This document shows, piece by piece, positions 50,189 to 58,851 of a DNA stretch of 64,000 nt. Where the stretch lies: positions 62,001-126,000 of the forward strand of contig DASTYT010000115.1 in the NCBI GenBank assembly GCA_035764725.1, in the 5' to 3' direction. The notes below the pieces were generated by a model, which searched no databases, was not told where the DNA came from, and saw only the letters and a program-made list of their open reading frames with translations. The stretch is from Candidatus Methylomirabilota bacterium (GTDB taxonomy: Bacteria; Methylomirabilota; Methylomirabilia; Rokubacteriales; CSP1-6). Position 1 is the first letter of the stretch. The number at the start of each line of letters is the position of its first letter. Both the position numbers and the translations under genes were made by a program.

Positions 50189-50944
50189 GTGGAGATCCGC
50201 GCGGAGTCCCACGGCCGCCACGTGGTCGTCGTCACCATCGACCACCGCCCCCGGCTCAACGCGATGACGCGGGGCATGCTGGCAGAGCTCGGCCGGCTCT
50301 GGGACGAGCTCGAGCGGAGCCCCTGCCGCTGCATCGTGCTCACCGGCGCGGGCCCGCGCGCCTTCAGCGTGGGCGCGGACATCAGCGGCGATCTCAGCGC
50401 TTCCGCGGAGACGGCCCGCGTGGTGAGCCACGCGCTCCTGAAGTACGACGCCTACTCCAAGCCCATCGTGGCCGCGGTGAACGGCGACTGCGTGGGCGGC
50501 GGCGTCGAGCTCTTGCTCTCGACGGACATCCGCGCCGCCGCGCCCCACGCGCGCTTCGGGCTGCCCGAGGTGACGTGGTCGATCTATCCCTTTGGCGGCG
50601 CCACCGTGAAGCTGATCCAGCAGATCGGCCACGTGCACGCGATGGATCTGCTCCTCACCGGCCGCCTCGTCGATGCCGCCGAGGCCGCGCGTCTCGGGCT
50701 CGTCAACCGGGTGGTGCCGGCGGACGAGCTGATGCCGTGGGCGCTCGCCACCGCGGAGCAGATTGCCGCCAACAGCCCATCCGCGGTGCAGGCGGTGAAG
50801 CGCCAGATCAGCGCCACCATCGCGGACCATGCGCGCACGCGCGAGCCGCTGGATCAGACGCTGGGCGATCAGGTGCGGGCGAGCCCGCACTTCACCGAGG
50901 GCGTGAGCGCGTTCCGGGAGAAGCGGCGGCCGATCTACGAATAG
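50189..50944 (+). CDS. Enoyl-CoA hydratase/isomerase family protein
   Basis: A 251-residue crotonase-fold enzyme. The oxyanion-hole motifs are FSVGADISGD (near residue 65) and CVGGGVELLLSTDIRAAAPH (G-G-G around 103). The RFGLPEVTWSIYPFGGA block supplies one catalytic Glu; the second Glu of true hydratases is replaced by the Y-P-F-G-G segment, so an isomerase or other CoA-ester activity is also possible. It acts in the cytosol. The GTG start at 50189 immediately follows the oxidoreductase stop. Its last 10 bases overlap the end of the convergent acyl-CoA ligase. Confidence 0.88.
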   Translation: MEIRAESHGRHVVVVTIDHRPRLNAMTRGMLAELGRLWDELERSPCRCIVLTGAGPRAFSVGADISGDLSASAETARVVSHALLKYDAYSKPIVAAVNGDCVGGGVELLLSTDIRAAAPHARFGLPEVTWSIYPFGGATVKLIQQIGHVHAMDLLLTGRLVDAAEAARLGLVNRVVPADELMPWALATAEQIAANSPSAVQAVKRQISATIADHARTREPLDQTLGDQVRASPHFTEGVSAFREKRRPIYE

Positions 50945-52524
50945 CCGCCGCGCGCGGCGAGCCGCTCGGCGAGGCGGAACTTCTGGACCTTGCCGGTGCC
51001 GGTCACAGGCAGGTCGTCCCGCGCCATGACGTGGATCTCCCGCGGCACCTTGTAGGCGGCGAGCGCGTCCTTGCAGAGGGCTCGCAAGGTGTCGGGATCG
51101 GCCGCGTGACCCGGCCGGGCCACCACCACCGCGACCAGGATCTCCTCGCGGCGCGGATCCGGGACGCCGACCACGTAGGCCTGCTCTACGGTGGGGTGAC
51201 CCAGCAGGACCTCCTCGACCTCCACCGGCGCCACGTTGATGCCGCCGGTCTTCACCATCTCCTTGGTGCGGCCGCGGAAACGCAGCCGACCGTCCTCGCC
51301 CACGAAGCCGAGATCGCCCGTGATCAGGAAGCCGTCGGCGTCGAAGGACGCCGCGTTCCGCTCGGGATCCGCGTAATAGCCGGGGGTGAGGAGGCCGCGC
51401 ACCAGGATCTCCCCCACCTCGCCGTCAGGCAGCGGGCGCCGCGTCTCGCGATCGACCACACGAATCTCCATGCCGGGCAGCGGGTAGCCGACGGTTGTGC
51501 GGCGGATCTCGGCGGGATCGCGCGCGTCCGTCACCGAGCAGTTGCCGTAGCACTCGGTGAGGCCGTAGACGTTGCAGATCTCGCGGGCGCCCAGGTCCAT
51601 GACCATCTGCATGGCCGCGGGCGGCCCGATAGCCGCGCCGGTGCGAAGCGACGAGAGATCGCGCCGCGCGCGATCCGGATGCCCGGTCAGCGCGAGCGCG
51701 ATGTTGGGCGTGCCGTAGTAGACGCTGCAGCGCTCCCGCTCGATCAAGGCGAGGGCGGCGCCCGGCTCCAGGCGCTCCTGCAGCACGATGGTACCGCCGT
51801 GGGTCATCACCGCGAGCAGCGCGTTGGCGCAGCCGAAGCTCCAGAACAGCGAGATGCCCATCCACATGCGGTCGGCGGGCGTGAGATGCTGGCGCTCGCC
51901 GATGCTCCACGGGTTCTCGACCAGCCGCCCGTGGCAGAGCTGCACGCCCTTGGGCGTCGAGGTGGTGCCGGACGTGTAGAGGATGTAGGCCACGTCCTCC
52001 GGCGTGAGGGCGCGCTCGGCCGCGTCCAGCGCCGACTCGGGGACGCGCGCGCCGCGCGCGGCGACCGCCGCGAGTTCGAGGAGCCCGTCCGGCGCGGCGC
52101 CGCCGGCCACCACGACGCGGCGGAGCTGCGCCAGGCGCGGCCCCGCCTGCAGGACCGCGCCGAGATAGTCCTGGCCGCCGAGAGCGGGGACGGTCACCAG
52201 GGCGCTCGCGCCGCAGTGGCCCAGCACGAATTCGAGCTCGCGCGGGCGCGACCACGTGCTGATCGGCACCAGCGTCGCCCCCACCATCGTGACCGCGAAG
52301 GCCACGAGCAGCCACTCCGGGCGGTTGTCCATCAGGAGGGCGATCCGGTCGCCGCGCGCCACGCCCAGATCGAGCAGGCCGCGCGCGAGCTGCCGCGCAC
52401 GCTCGCGCGTCTCCCCGTAGCCGAGGCGCTGCCCGTCCTCGCCCACGAGCAGCTCGTGTCCCGGCTGACGACGGGCCATCTCGTCGAGCAGCGCCGGAAG
52501 GGTCCGGCTCGCAGGCGGATTCAC
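50935..52524 (-). CDS. Acyl-CoA synthetase (AMP-dependent ligase)
   Basis: A 529-residue ANL-superfamily ligase that activates a carboxylic acid to its CoA thioester. The adenylation P-loop is YILYTSGTTSTPKGVQL, followed by NVYGLTECYGN (A5), LITGDLGFVGEDGRL (A7), RTKEMVKTGGINVAPVEVEE (A8) and the catalytic-lysine motif TGTGKVQKF (A10). The acid chain length cannot be predicted; the group resembles cyclohexanecarboxylate or fatty acid ligases. It is cytosolic. It is leftward, with a nitronate monooxygenase gene 10 bases upstream and the enoyl-CoA hydratase overlapping its 3' end, which suggests a joint route for degrading an organic acid. Confidence 0.92.
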   Translation of the reverse strand: MNPPASRTLPALLDEMARRQPGHELLVGEDGQRLGYGETRERARQLARGLLDLGVARGDRIALLMDNRPEWLLVAFAVTMVGATLVPISTWSRPRELEFVLGHCGASALVTVPALGGQDYLGAVLQAGPRLAQLRRVVVAGGAAPDGLLELAAVAARGARVPESALDAAERALTPEDVAYILYTSGTTSTPKGVQLCHGRLVENPWSIGERQHLTPADRMWMGISLFWSFGCANALLAVMTHGGTIVLQERLEPGAALALIERERCSVYYGTPNIALALTGHPDRARRDLSSLRTGAAIGPPAAMQMVMDLGAREICNVYGLTECYGNCSVTDARDPAEIRRTTVGYPLPGMEIRVVDRETRRPLPDGEVGEILVRGLLTPGYYADPERNAASFDADGFLITGDLGFVGEDGRLRFRGRTKEMVKTGGINVAPVEVEEVLLGHPTVEQAYVVGVPDPRREEILVAVVVARPGHAADPDTLRALCKDALAAYKVPREIHVMARDDLPVTGTGKVQKFRLAERLAARGGYS

Positions 52525-52534
52525 GCGGGAAGGC

Positions 52535-53623
52535 TCAAGGAGCGACGCGGCGCAGGCGGTCGATGGCCTCGCGCGTCTCCTCGACGAGGACGCGCATCAG
52601 CTCCGCAGCGGGCAGCGGACGAGCGAGCGAGCCCGCCTGCCCGGACCACGCCGCGTAGAAGTCGGCCGAGCCGGCCTTGGCGCTGGCCTGGCGCAGCGGC
52701 ACCGTCAGCTTGTTCTGCGCGGGGAACGGGAGGAGCGGCCAGCCCTCGCGCTCGGCCATCTCGGTGAAGCGGTTACGCACGCCGCGGGCGGGCTTGCCGG
52801 AGAAGGCGCGCGTGATCGTGGTCTCGTCGCCGTCCATGGCGGTGATCGCCTTGCGGTGCACGTCCGGCGCGGCGCTCTCGGGGCAGACCACGAAGGCGGT
52901 GCCGAGCTGCGCCGCCTGGGCTCCCAGCGCCAGCACCGCGGCAATGCCCGCGCCGTCCATGATGCCACCCGCCGCCACCACCGGTACGCGGACGGCGCGC
53001 ACCACCTGACGCACGAGGGCGAGCGTCCCGGTCATGGCGTGCTCCCATGAGCCGAGGAAGGTGCCGCGATGGCCGCCCGCTTCGCCGCCCTGCGCGATGA
53101 TGAAGTCGGCGCCCAGCCCCTCGAAGTAGCGCGCCTCGCGTACGGAGGTCGCCGCGCTGCCGAGGCGGATGCCGAGCCCGCGGATGCGCGCGAGCATGGT
53201 GGGCGGGATCTCGCCCAGATGGATCGTGAACACCGGCGGGCGCAGGTCGCACACCGCCTCCAGCTGCAGAGCGAGATCGGGGGCGTAGGGTGGCGGAACC
53301 CGGGGCGGCACCGTCACGCCGTGCTGCTCGAGCACGGGGCGCATCGTCGCGATGGCCTCCGCCTGCTGAGCGAGAGGCGGCTCCTCCGGCTGGGGCGCCG
53401 CAAAGAGATTCAGGTTGAAGGGACGCGCGGTGCGCGCGCGGATGGCGGCCGCCTCGGCGCGCATGGCGTCGGGCTGGGTGTAGGCATGGCCCAGCGAGCC
53501 GAGCCCGCCGGCCTCGCTGACCGCCACCGCCAGATCCGGCGTGCTCGTGCTCGCCATCGGCGCCTGGACGATCGGGACCTCGATTCCCAACAGCTCGCAG
53601 AGAGGCGTCCGCAGCCCGGCCAT
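52535..53623 (-). CDS. Nitronate monooxygenase/2-nitropropane dioxygenase-like flavoprotein
   Basis: A 362-residue FMN-dependent TIM-barrel protein. VPIVQAPMASTSTPDLAVAV opens the barrel, PFNLNLFAAPQPEEP is the class I-like motif, ADFIIAQGGEAGGHRGTF carries the FMN-phosphate region, and VPVVAAGGIMDGAGIAAVLALGA follows. ITRAFSGKPARGVRNRF is a family signature. It may oxidise nitronates or act as a quinone or enoyl reductase, as some relatives do. It is leftward and 10 bases upstream of the acyl-CoA ligase. No signal peptide. Confidence 0.9.
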   Translation of the reverse strand: MAGLRTPLCELLGIEVPIVQAPMASTSTPDLAVAVSEAGGLGSLGHAYTQPDAMRAEAAAIRARTARPFNLNLFAAPQPEEPPLAQQAEAIATMRPVLEQHGVTVPPRVPPPYAPDLALQLEAVCDLRPPVFTIHLGEIPPTMLARIRGLGIRLGSAATSVREARYFEGLGADFIIAQGGEAGGHRGTFLGSWEHAMTGTLALVRQVVRAVRVPVVAAGGIMDGAGIAAVLALGAQAAQLGTAFVVCPESAAPDVHRKAITAMDGDETTITRAFSGKPARGVRNRFTEMAEREGWPLLPFPAQNKLTVPLRQASAKAGSADFYAAWSGQAGSLARPLPAAELMRVLVEETREAIDRLRRVAP

Positions 53624-53668
53624 GCCGCCATCCTACCTTGGGACAGCCGGCCTCACCACCATAGACGC

Positions 53669-54493
53669 TCACGCCCGCACTCTAAATACGCGCAGCGCCG
53701 ACACGATGAGCACCAGTCCTAGCAACACCTTGATCGCTCCCGCCGGCGCGTAGGCGATCAAGAATCCGCCCACCGCGCTTCCGACCACGGTCCCCAGCCC
53801 CATCGGCACGATCACGCGCCGCACGTCGGCCACGCCCTGGTATGCGCCCCGCGCATGGTGCCGCGTGAGGCCTACGAGCATCGTCGGGATGCTGATGACC
53901 AAGCTCGTCGTCCCCGCCGCCTTGATGGGCACGCCGAAGAGCAGCACCAGCGTCGGGATGATCATCTCGCCACCAGCCACGCCCAGCAGAGTGCTGACCG
54001 CTCCGATGAGCACGCCAGCGCCGAGTGCCGTCACGCCCTGCCCGACCGAGCCAACCGGGACACCGCTCGAGGTCCATGGGATGGCCGCCTCGATGATCAG
54101 CAGAGCACCGATGACGATCAGGAGGAACCGCACCGCGGTGTGGAGTCGCTCGTCGGAGATACTCGTTAGCCACCGCGCCCCCAGGCCAGCGCCGAGCATC
54201 CCGCCGGCCATCATGCAAACGATCACCAGCGCCGTGCCCGGGATTGGAGCCTGCTTCGCGAAGCTCCAGCGGACCACTGCAGCGACTACCACAGCTACGA
54301 AGCTGACCGCCAGGTTGATCGGTACGGCGCGCCGCAGCGGGTAGTTGAAGACGGCTACGAGGAGCGGAAGGCGGAACTCAGCCCCACCGAGACCAAGTAG
54401 CCCGCCGAGTGTGCCAACACCGGCACCTGCCGCCGTCGCGGCGACTGGTCCTCGCCTGGTCGGCGCGTCCATCCTCCAGCTTGTAGGACACAC
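53669..54493 (-). CDS. TSUP family (TauE/SafE) membrane transporter
   Basis: A 274-residue inner-membrane protein with about eight helices. The repeat signature GAGVGTLGGLLGLGGAEFRL and its second copy LIGAVSTLLGVAGGEMIIPT are the two halves of the TSUP (sulfite exporter TauE/SafE) family, with the conserved G-x-G-G-(A/G)-E loops. Members move sulfite, sulfonates or other sulfur oxyanions across the inner membrane. Its base composition looks lower in GC than the flanks and it has more varied codon use, which could mean recent acquisition. The N-terminal start is uncertain: the first Met in DAPTRRG is 8 residues further in. Confidence 0.82.
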   Translation of the reverse strand: MCPTSWRMDAPTRRGPVAATAAGAGVGTLGGLLGLGGAEFRLPLLVAVFNYPLRRAVPINLAVSFVAVVVAAVVRWSFAKQAPIPGTALVIVCMMAGGMLGAGLGARWLTSISDERLHTAVRFLLIVIGALLIIEAAIPWTSSGVPVGSVGQGVTALGAGVLIGAVSTLLGVAGGEMIIPTLVLLFGVPIKAAGTTSLVISIPTMLVGLTRHHARGAYQGVADVRRVIVPMGLGTVVGSAVGGFLIAYAPAGAIKVLLGLVLIVSALRVFRVRA

Positions 54494-54592
54494 TGAACGA
54501 AGACATCAACCGGCATAGTGGTGCCGCTTCAGAGCCCGGCCTTCTCCGACGTGAAGGGGCCCACCTCAAGAGCAGCCGACGCACCATGGTGG

Positions 54593-56059
54593 TCATCCTT
54601 CTCGCCGTACGGGACGCCCGGGTCGCGCGCCGAGCAGCAGCGTGCCGCCCTGGATCAATGGCTCGCCCGCGACCACGAGATGCCGGACGCCGGCCGACGG
54701 CTGCGTCGAGGCGTCGTAGGTGGCGCGGTCGGCGAAGACCGCGGAATCGAAGACGACGACGTCGGCATCGGCGCCCACCGCGAGCGTGCCCTTGTGCACG
54801 GTCCCGCCAGCCGCGGCGCTCAGCACGGCGGCGGGCAGCGCGCTCGCGCGCCGGATGAACTCGCCGAGGCTCACGCCGCCCTGCACCACGAGCCGCTGGT
54901 AGGAGCGGGCAAACGTGCCCGCGGTGCGCGGGTGCGTGAGGGCGGTCGGAGGCAGCGGCCAGGTACGGTCGGCGGCGGGGCCCATCCAGGTGAGCGGCAT
55001 GGCGTCGCTCGCCACCATGGTGTCCTCGTGGATGAGCGAGGCCCGCATCACCGCGGCGTCGGCGGGATTCGTCTCGTCGAGGAAGTGCACGATGCAGAGG
55101 CCGCCGGGATCGGTGGCGCGGAGCTGGCGGAGGTGCTCGGCGTCGCGCACGCGCTCGTTCCGCGGCGCGTAGACGAGGTCGGTGGGACTGAGCCCGCGCT
55201 CGGGCAGCCGCTCGGGCGAGAGGAACGCGGCGCCGATCGCGGTGCTCCCTGCACCATAGGGATACGCCTCGGTGGTGACGACGGAGCCGGCCCGGCGCAC
55301 GCGATCGACCAGCCCCAGCACGCGATCCACGTGGCGCAGCGAGGTGCTGTTCACGTGGCAGTAGTGCATGTGGGCGCCCGTCTCCGCCGCGGCGCGCACG
55401 AGCTCATCGGCGCCGTCCATGCGCGCAGTGGGCGCGAAGTCGACGAGGTCGCGCACGTGCGTGTACGTGGGCACGCCCGACGTCGCGGCGAGCCGCGCCA
55501 CGCGCAGGTACTCGGCCGGGCTCGTGCCGGGCGCATAGCCGATGAGCACGCCGATGCCGAGGCCGCCCGCGGCGAGCTCGTCCTCGAGCAGCCCGAGGAT
55601 GCGATCCTCCTCGGCGGCGGTGGCCTCACGCTGCCAGCCGGGGTCGGCGAAGCGGGAGAGCATGGTCGTCGCCCGCCCGTCGCCGCGATGCCCGGTGAGC
55701 ACCTCGATGCGCGCGGCCGCCCACGAGACGGAGTAGCCGTAGTTGAGCGGCCGGCCCTCGAGCTTGGCCTGGGCGTAGGCGGCGCCGACGGGAACGGCGC
55801 CGGCCTCGAGCTCCAGCGTGGTCGTGACCCCGTCGAAGGCCTGGAGGCGATGGCCGCCCACGCTCTGCGCGTGACTGTGGAGATCGACGAAGCCCGGCGC
55901 GACGGCGCAGCCCGCCGCGTCGAGGGCGACACGGCCGCGCAGCCCGGAGCCGACAGCGGCCACCCGCCCGTCCTGGATCGCGACGTCGGTGACCGCGTCG
56001 AGGCCCTGTGCGGGGTCGATGACACGTCCGCCGCGAATCACCAGCGCGTGCTCGGTCAT
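54593..56059 (-). CDS. N-acyl-D-amino-acid deacylase/amidohydrolase family 3 protein
   Basis: A 488-residue metal-dependent amidohydrolase. LVIRGGRVIDPAQGLDAVTD and APGFVDLHSHAQSVGGHRLQ (the His-x-His of the metal site near 61-63) are typical. IGVLIGYAPGTSPAEYL, PTYTHVRDLVDFAP and HMHYCHVNSTSLRHVD supply later metal ligands. The C-terminal VGADADVVVFDSAVF is the usual amidohydrolase end. It would free D-amino acids from N-acyl forms or hydrolyse a cyclic ureide in the cytosol. The next gene in the same direction upstream is an amidohydrolase-2 type protein 15 bases away. D-amino acid dehydrogenase at 34-35 kb could use the product. Confidence 0.85.
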   Translation of the reverse strand: MTEHALVIRGGRVIDPAQGLDAVTDVAIQDGRVAAVGSGLRGRVALDAAGCAVAPGFVDLHSHAQSVGGHRLQAFDGVTTTLELEAGAVPVGAAYAQAKLEGRPLNYGYSVSWAAARIEVLTGHRGDGRATTMLSRFADPGWQREATAAEEDRILGLLEDELAAGGLGIGVLIGYAPGTSPAEYLRVARLAATSGVPTYTHVRDLVDFAPTARMDGADELVRAAAETGAHMHYCHVNSTSLRHVDRVLGLVDRVRRAGSVVTTEAYPYGAGSTAIGAAFLSPERLPERGLSPTDLVYAPRNERVRDAEHLRQLRATDPGGLCIVHFLDETNPADAAVMRASLIHEDTMVASDAMPLTWMGPAADRTWPLPPTALTHPRTAGTFARSYQRLVVQGGVSLGEFIRRASALPAAVLSAAAGGTVHKGTLAVGADADVVVFDSAVFADRATYDASTQPSAGVRHLVVAGEPLIQGGTLLLGARPGRPVRREG

Positions 56060-56074
56060 GCGCTCGTCCTCCGC

Positions 56075-57100
56075 TCAGGCCACTGGGCGATACACGCGCG
56101 CGGCGGTGTCGTGGAATATCGCGGCCCGCTCCGAGGGCGAGTAGCCCTTGGACAGCCGCTTGAACGCGTTGTAGAGCACCGTATACGAGTACGAGACCTT
56201 GTCCACGGGGAAATTGCTCTCGAACATGGCGCGGCTTGGCCCGAACTGCTCGATGCAGTAGGTCATGAAGGGCGCCATCGATCGCGCAAGCTCCTCGGAC
56301 CCGATCGGCGTGGCCCGCGTGTGCCAGTCGAAGCCGGTGCGCGGCATGCCGATGCCGCCCAGCTTCACCACCACATTGGGGCACGCGGCCACCTCGGCGA
56401 TGCCGCGGCGCCAGACGCCGAGCACCTCCTCGTCCCGGCCCGCGTACGGCCCGAAGCGCAGCAGCCCGCCGATGTGGTTCAGGATGATGACGAGGTCGGG
56501 CACGGCCCGGGCGAAGGCGGCGAGCTCGGGAAGCTGCGGGAAAAAGAGCCACGCCTCGAGCGAGAAGCCCATCCGCGCGAGGACCTTGGCGCCCTCGCGG
56601 AACGGGACGCTGCCCAGCTGGCCCTCGATCTTGTGAGCGGCCGTGTTCTCTACCTCAGGATTGGGATCCCACGTCACCGAGTGGCGGATGCCGCGAAATC
56701 GGTTGGGGCTCGCCTCCCGCAGCGCCTCCAGCACCGGCGCCACGCGCGCGCCGAGGTTCAGATTGGCGTGGCCGACGATGGCGCCGGCGGCGCGGGCGGG
56801 GCCGTAGAGCCCGCTGGCGCTGGCCGCGGCCAGTCCCTGCACGAACTCCACCTCGCCGACCGGGCGCATCGCCTCGGGGCCGTCGACGCGATACATCGAG
56901 CGCGCCTCCACAAACACCGTCGAGCGGACGTTGTGCCCGCCGGCGAGATCGTCCACCAGCTCGTGGAGGAGATAGCGCTGGTAGGGGATGCGCGAGGTGC
57001 GGAAGTCCCAGAAATGATGGTGCGGGTCGCAAATGGGAATCTCCGGCTCGAGCGCCGGCTCCCGGGTCAGCGCAAGCCAGTCATTGCCCCCGAATGGCAC
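56075..57100 (-). CDS. Amidohydrolase family 2 lactonase-like protein
   Basis: A 341-residue TIM-barrel hydrolase of the LigI/lactonase-like group. EIPICDPHHHFWDFRTSRIP near residue 20 carries the HxH motif. IVGHANLNLGARVAPVLEAL, FRGIRHSVTWDPNPEV and VVKLGGIGMPRTGF follow the barrel order, and MFESNFPVDKVSYSYTVLYN holds the final Asp. Relatives hydrolyse lactones or pyrone rings. It is cytosolic. It lies head-to-head with the deacylase at 57160 and immediately upstream of another amidohydrolase, making a three-gene amidohydrolase cluster. Confidence 0.85.
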   Translation of the reverse strand: MPFGGNDWLALTREPALEPEIPICDPHHHFWDFRTSRIPYQRYLLHELVDDLAGGHNVRSTVFVEARSMYRVDGPEAMRPVGEVEFVQGLAAASASGLYGPARAAGAIVGHANLNLGARVAPVLEALREASPNRFRGIRHSVTWDPNPEVENTAAHKIEGQLGSVPFREGAKVLARMGFSLEAWLFFPQLPELAAFARAVPDLVIILNHIGGLLRFGPYAGRDEEVLGVWRRGIAEVAACPNVVVKLGGIGMPRTGFDWHTRATPIGSEELARSMAPFMTYCIEQFGPSRAMFESNFPVDKVSYSYTVLYNAFKRLSKGYSPSERAAIFHDTAARVYRPVA

Positions 57101-57159
57101 GATGAGACCTCCCCGGCGCCGTGTGGTACGATCCGGTCGCCACGAACCAGGAGGATTAC

Positions 57160-58833
57160 ATGGCCTACGACCTCGTCGTCAAGAACGGACTCGTGGTGGA
57201 TGGCACGGGGGCGCCCCCGCGGCGCGCCGACGTGGCGGTGGCGGGCGGCACGATCGCCGAGGTGGGCCGCGTCAGCGACGGCGCCTCGACGGTGATCGAC
57301 GCCTCCGATCTCGTGGTCGCCCCGGGCTTCATCGATCCCCACACCCACTACGACGCTCAGATCTGCTGGGACGGCGCGGTGACGCCCTCGTCCTGGCACG
57401 GGGTCACCAGCGTGATCATGGGCAACTGCGGCGTCGGCATCGCGCCCTGCAAGCCCAAGGCGCGCGAGATCGCCATGCGCGACCTCGTCAACGTGGAGGC
57501 GATCCCCTTCGACGTGCTGAACATGGGGATCACCTGGGACTGGGAGTCTTTCCCCGAGTTCCTCGCGGCGGCGGCGCGGCGGCGCCCCTCGCTGAACCTC
57601 GGCTTCCTCGCGCCGCTGACCCCGTTCCGGCACTACGTGATGGGGGAGGCCTCGATGGAGCGGGCAGCCACGCCGGACGAGACGGCGCAGATCAAGGCCC
57701 TCCTGGGCGAGGCGATCGACGCGGGCGCCTTCGGCTTCTCGACCACCATCCTCAATCAGCACGTCGGCTTCCAGGGCCGCCCCCTCGCCTGCCGTAACGC
57801 GAGCCAGGACGAGCTGCGGGCCTACGCCAACGCGCTCCGCGAGCGCGGCAAGGGCGCCATCGAGATCGCGCTGACCCGGAAGACCGCCGTGCTGGACGAC
57901 GAGGAGTACGCGCTCCTCGACTTCTTGCTCACCGAGAGCCGCCGCCACGTGACCTTCCTCGCCCTCTTCGACCGCGACGACATTCCCGAGGCGGTGCGGG
58001 AAACGCTCAAGAAGGCCGCGCCGTTGATAACGCGCGGCGCGCGCCCGCAGACCTCGCCGCTGCCCCTCACGCGCGACATCAACATGCGCAACCCGTTCTC
58101 GTTCGCGGCGTTCCCCAGCTGGAACCGGGTCTTCGTGGACAAGTCCAAGCCGGCGCAGGCGGCGGTCTACAAGGATCCCTCCTTCCGCAATCGATTCCGC
58201 GAGGAGCTCAAGAACCCGATGGCCTTCGGCAACTGGGCCCGCATCACGCTGCACGAGGTGCGGTCCCCCGCCCTCAAGGCGCTCGAGGGCCGCACCGTCG
58301 CCGACATCGCCCGCGAGCAGGGAAAGGACGGGGTGGACGCCTTCCTCGACCTCACCCTCGAGGACGATCTCGATCTCGAGTTCACGATGGCCTCGTTCAA
58401 TACCCGCGTCGACCGCATGACGGAGATCCTGCGCGACCCGCGGGTGCTGGTGGCGCTGGGTGACGGCGGCGCGCACGTGGACATGCTGTGCGACGCCGGC
58501 TACCCGACGTATCTCCTCGGCACCTGGGTGCGGGAGCGCGGGGCGCTCACCCTGGAAGAGGGGGTCCGCCGGCTCACGTCGGACCCGGCGGAGGTGTTCG
58601 GCGTGCGAGGCCGGGGCCGCCTCGCCCCCGGCCTCGCCGCCGATCTGGCCATCTTCGATCCGGCGCGGGTCGGCTCGACCAACCGGGGCGAGCGCCGCTT
58701 CGATCTCCCGGGCGGCGCCAAGCGCATGGTCATGCCCTCGCGCGGCGTCGAGTACACCGTCGTCAACGGCGCCGTCACCTGGGCGGACGGCAAGCTCACG
58801 GGCGCCGGCGCGGGGCAGGTGCTGCGGTCCTAG
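57160..58833 (+). CDS. N-acyl-D-amino-acid deacylase/D-aminoacylase family (amidohydrolase 3)
   Basis: A 557-residue zinc-dependent amidohydrolase. LVVKNGLVVDGTGAPPRRAD starts the small beta domain, and VAPGFIDPHTHYDAQICWDG (HxH near residues 65-67) is the canonical metal-site strand. SVIMGNCGVGIAPCKP contains the metal-ligand Cys of D-aminoacylases, and VALGDGGAHVDMLCDAGYPT the later Asp and His. The C-terminal GLAADLAIFDPARVGSTN closes the fold. It is cytosolic and should release D-amino acids from N-acyl forms. The ATG has AGGAGG 6 bases upstream. The last 45 codons and the bases after them are repeated at 61912-62050. Confidence 0.92.
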   Translation: MAYDLVVKNGLVVDGTGAPPRRADVAVAGGTIAEVGRVSDGASTVIDASDLVVAPGFIDPHTHYDAQICWDGAVTPSSWHGVTSVIMGNCGVGIAPCKPKAREIAMRDLVNVEAIPFDVLNMGITWDWESFPEFLAAAARRRPSLNLGFLAPLTPFRHYVMGEASMERAATPDETAQIKALLGEAIDAGAFGFSTTILNQHVGFQGRPLACRNASQDELRAYANALRERGKGAIEIALTRKTAVLDDEEYALLDFLLTESRRHVTFLALFDRDDIPEAVRETLKKAAPLITRGARPQTSPLPLTRDINMRNPFSFAAFPSWNRVFVDKSKPAQAAVYKDPSFRNRFREELKNPMAFGNWARITLHEVRSPALKALEGRTVADIAREQGKDGVDAFLDLTLEDDLDLEFTMASFNTRVDRMTEILRDPRVLVALGDGGAHVDMLCDAGYPTYLLGTWVRERGALTLEEGVRRLTSDPAEVFGVRGRGRLAPGLAADLAIFDPARVGSTNRGERRFDLPGGAKRMVMPSRGVEYTVVNGAVTWADGKLTGAGAGQVLRS

Positions 58834-58837
58834 ATCG
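58699..58837. repeat. 139-bp direct repeat, copy 1 (3' end of the deacylase gene)
   Basis: This copy encodes the last residues of the deacylase from FDLPGGAKRM to VLRS and the stop. It matches 61912-62050 at 135 of 139 positions (four substitutions: GGCAAGC to GGCGCGC, ACG to ACC, GCTGCGG to GTTGCGG). There are no gaps. The repeats bracket the sensor kinase gene. Confidence 0.9.
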
Positions 58838-58851
58838 CTTCGCGAGCTCGC

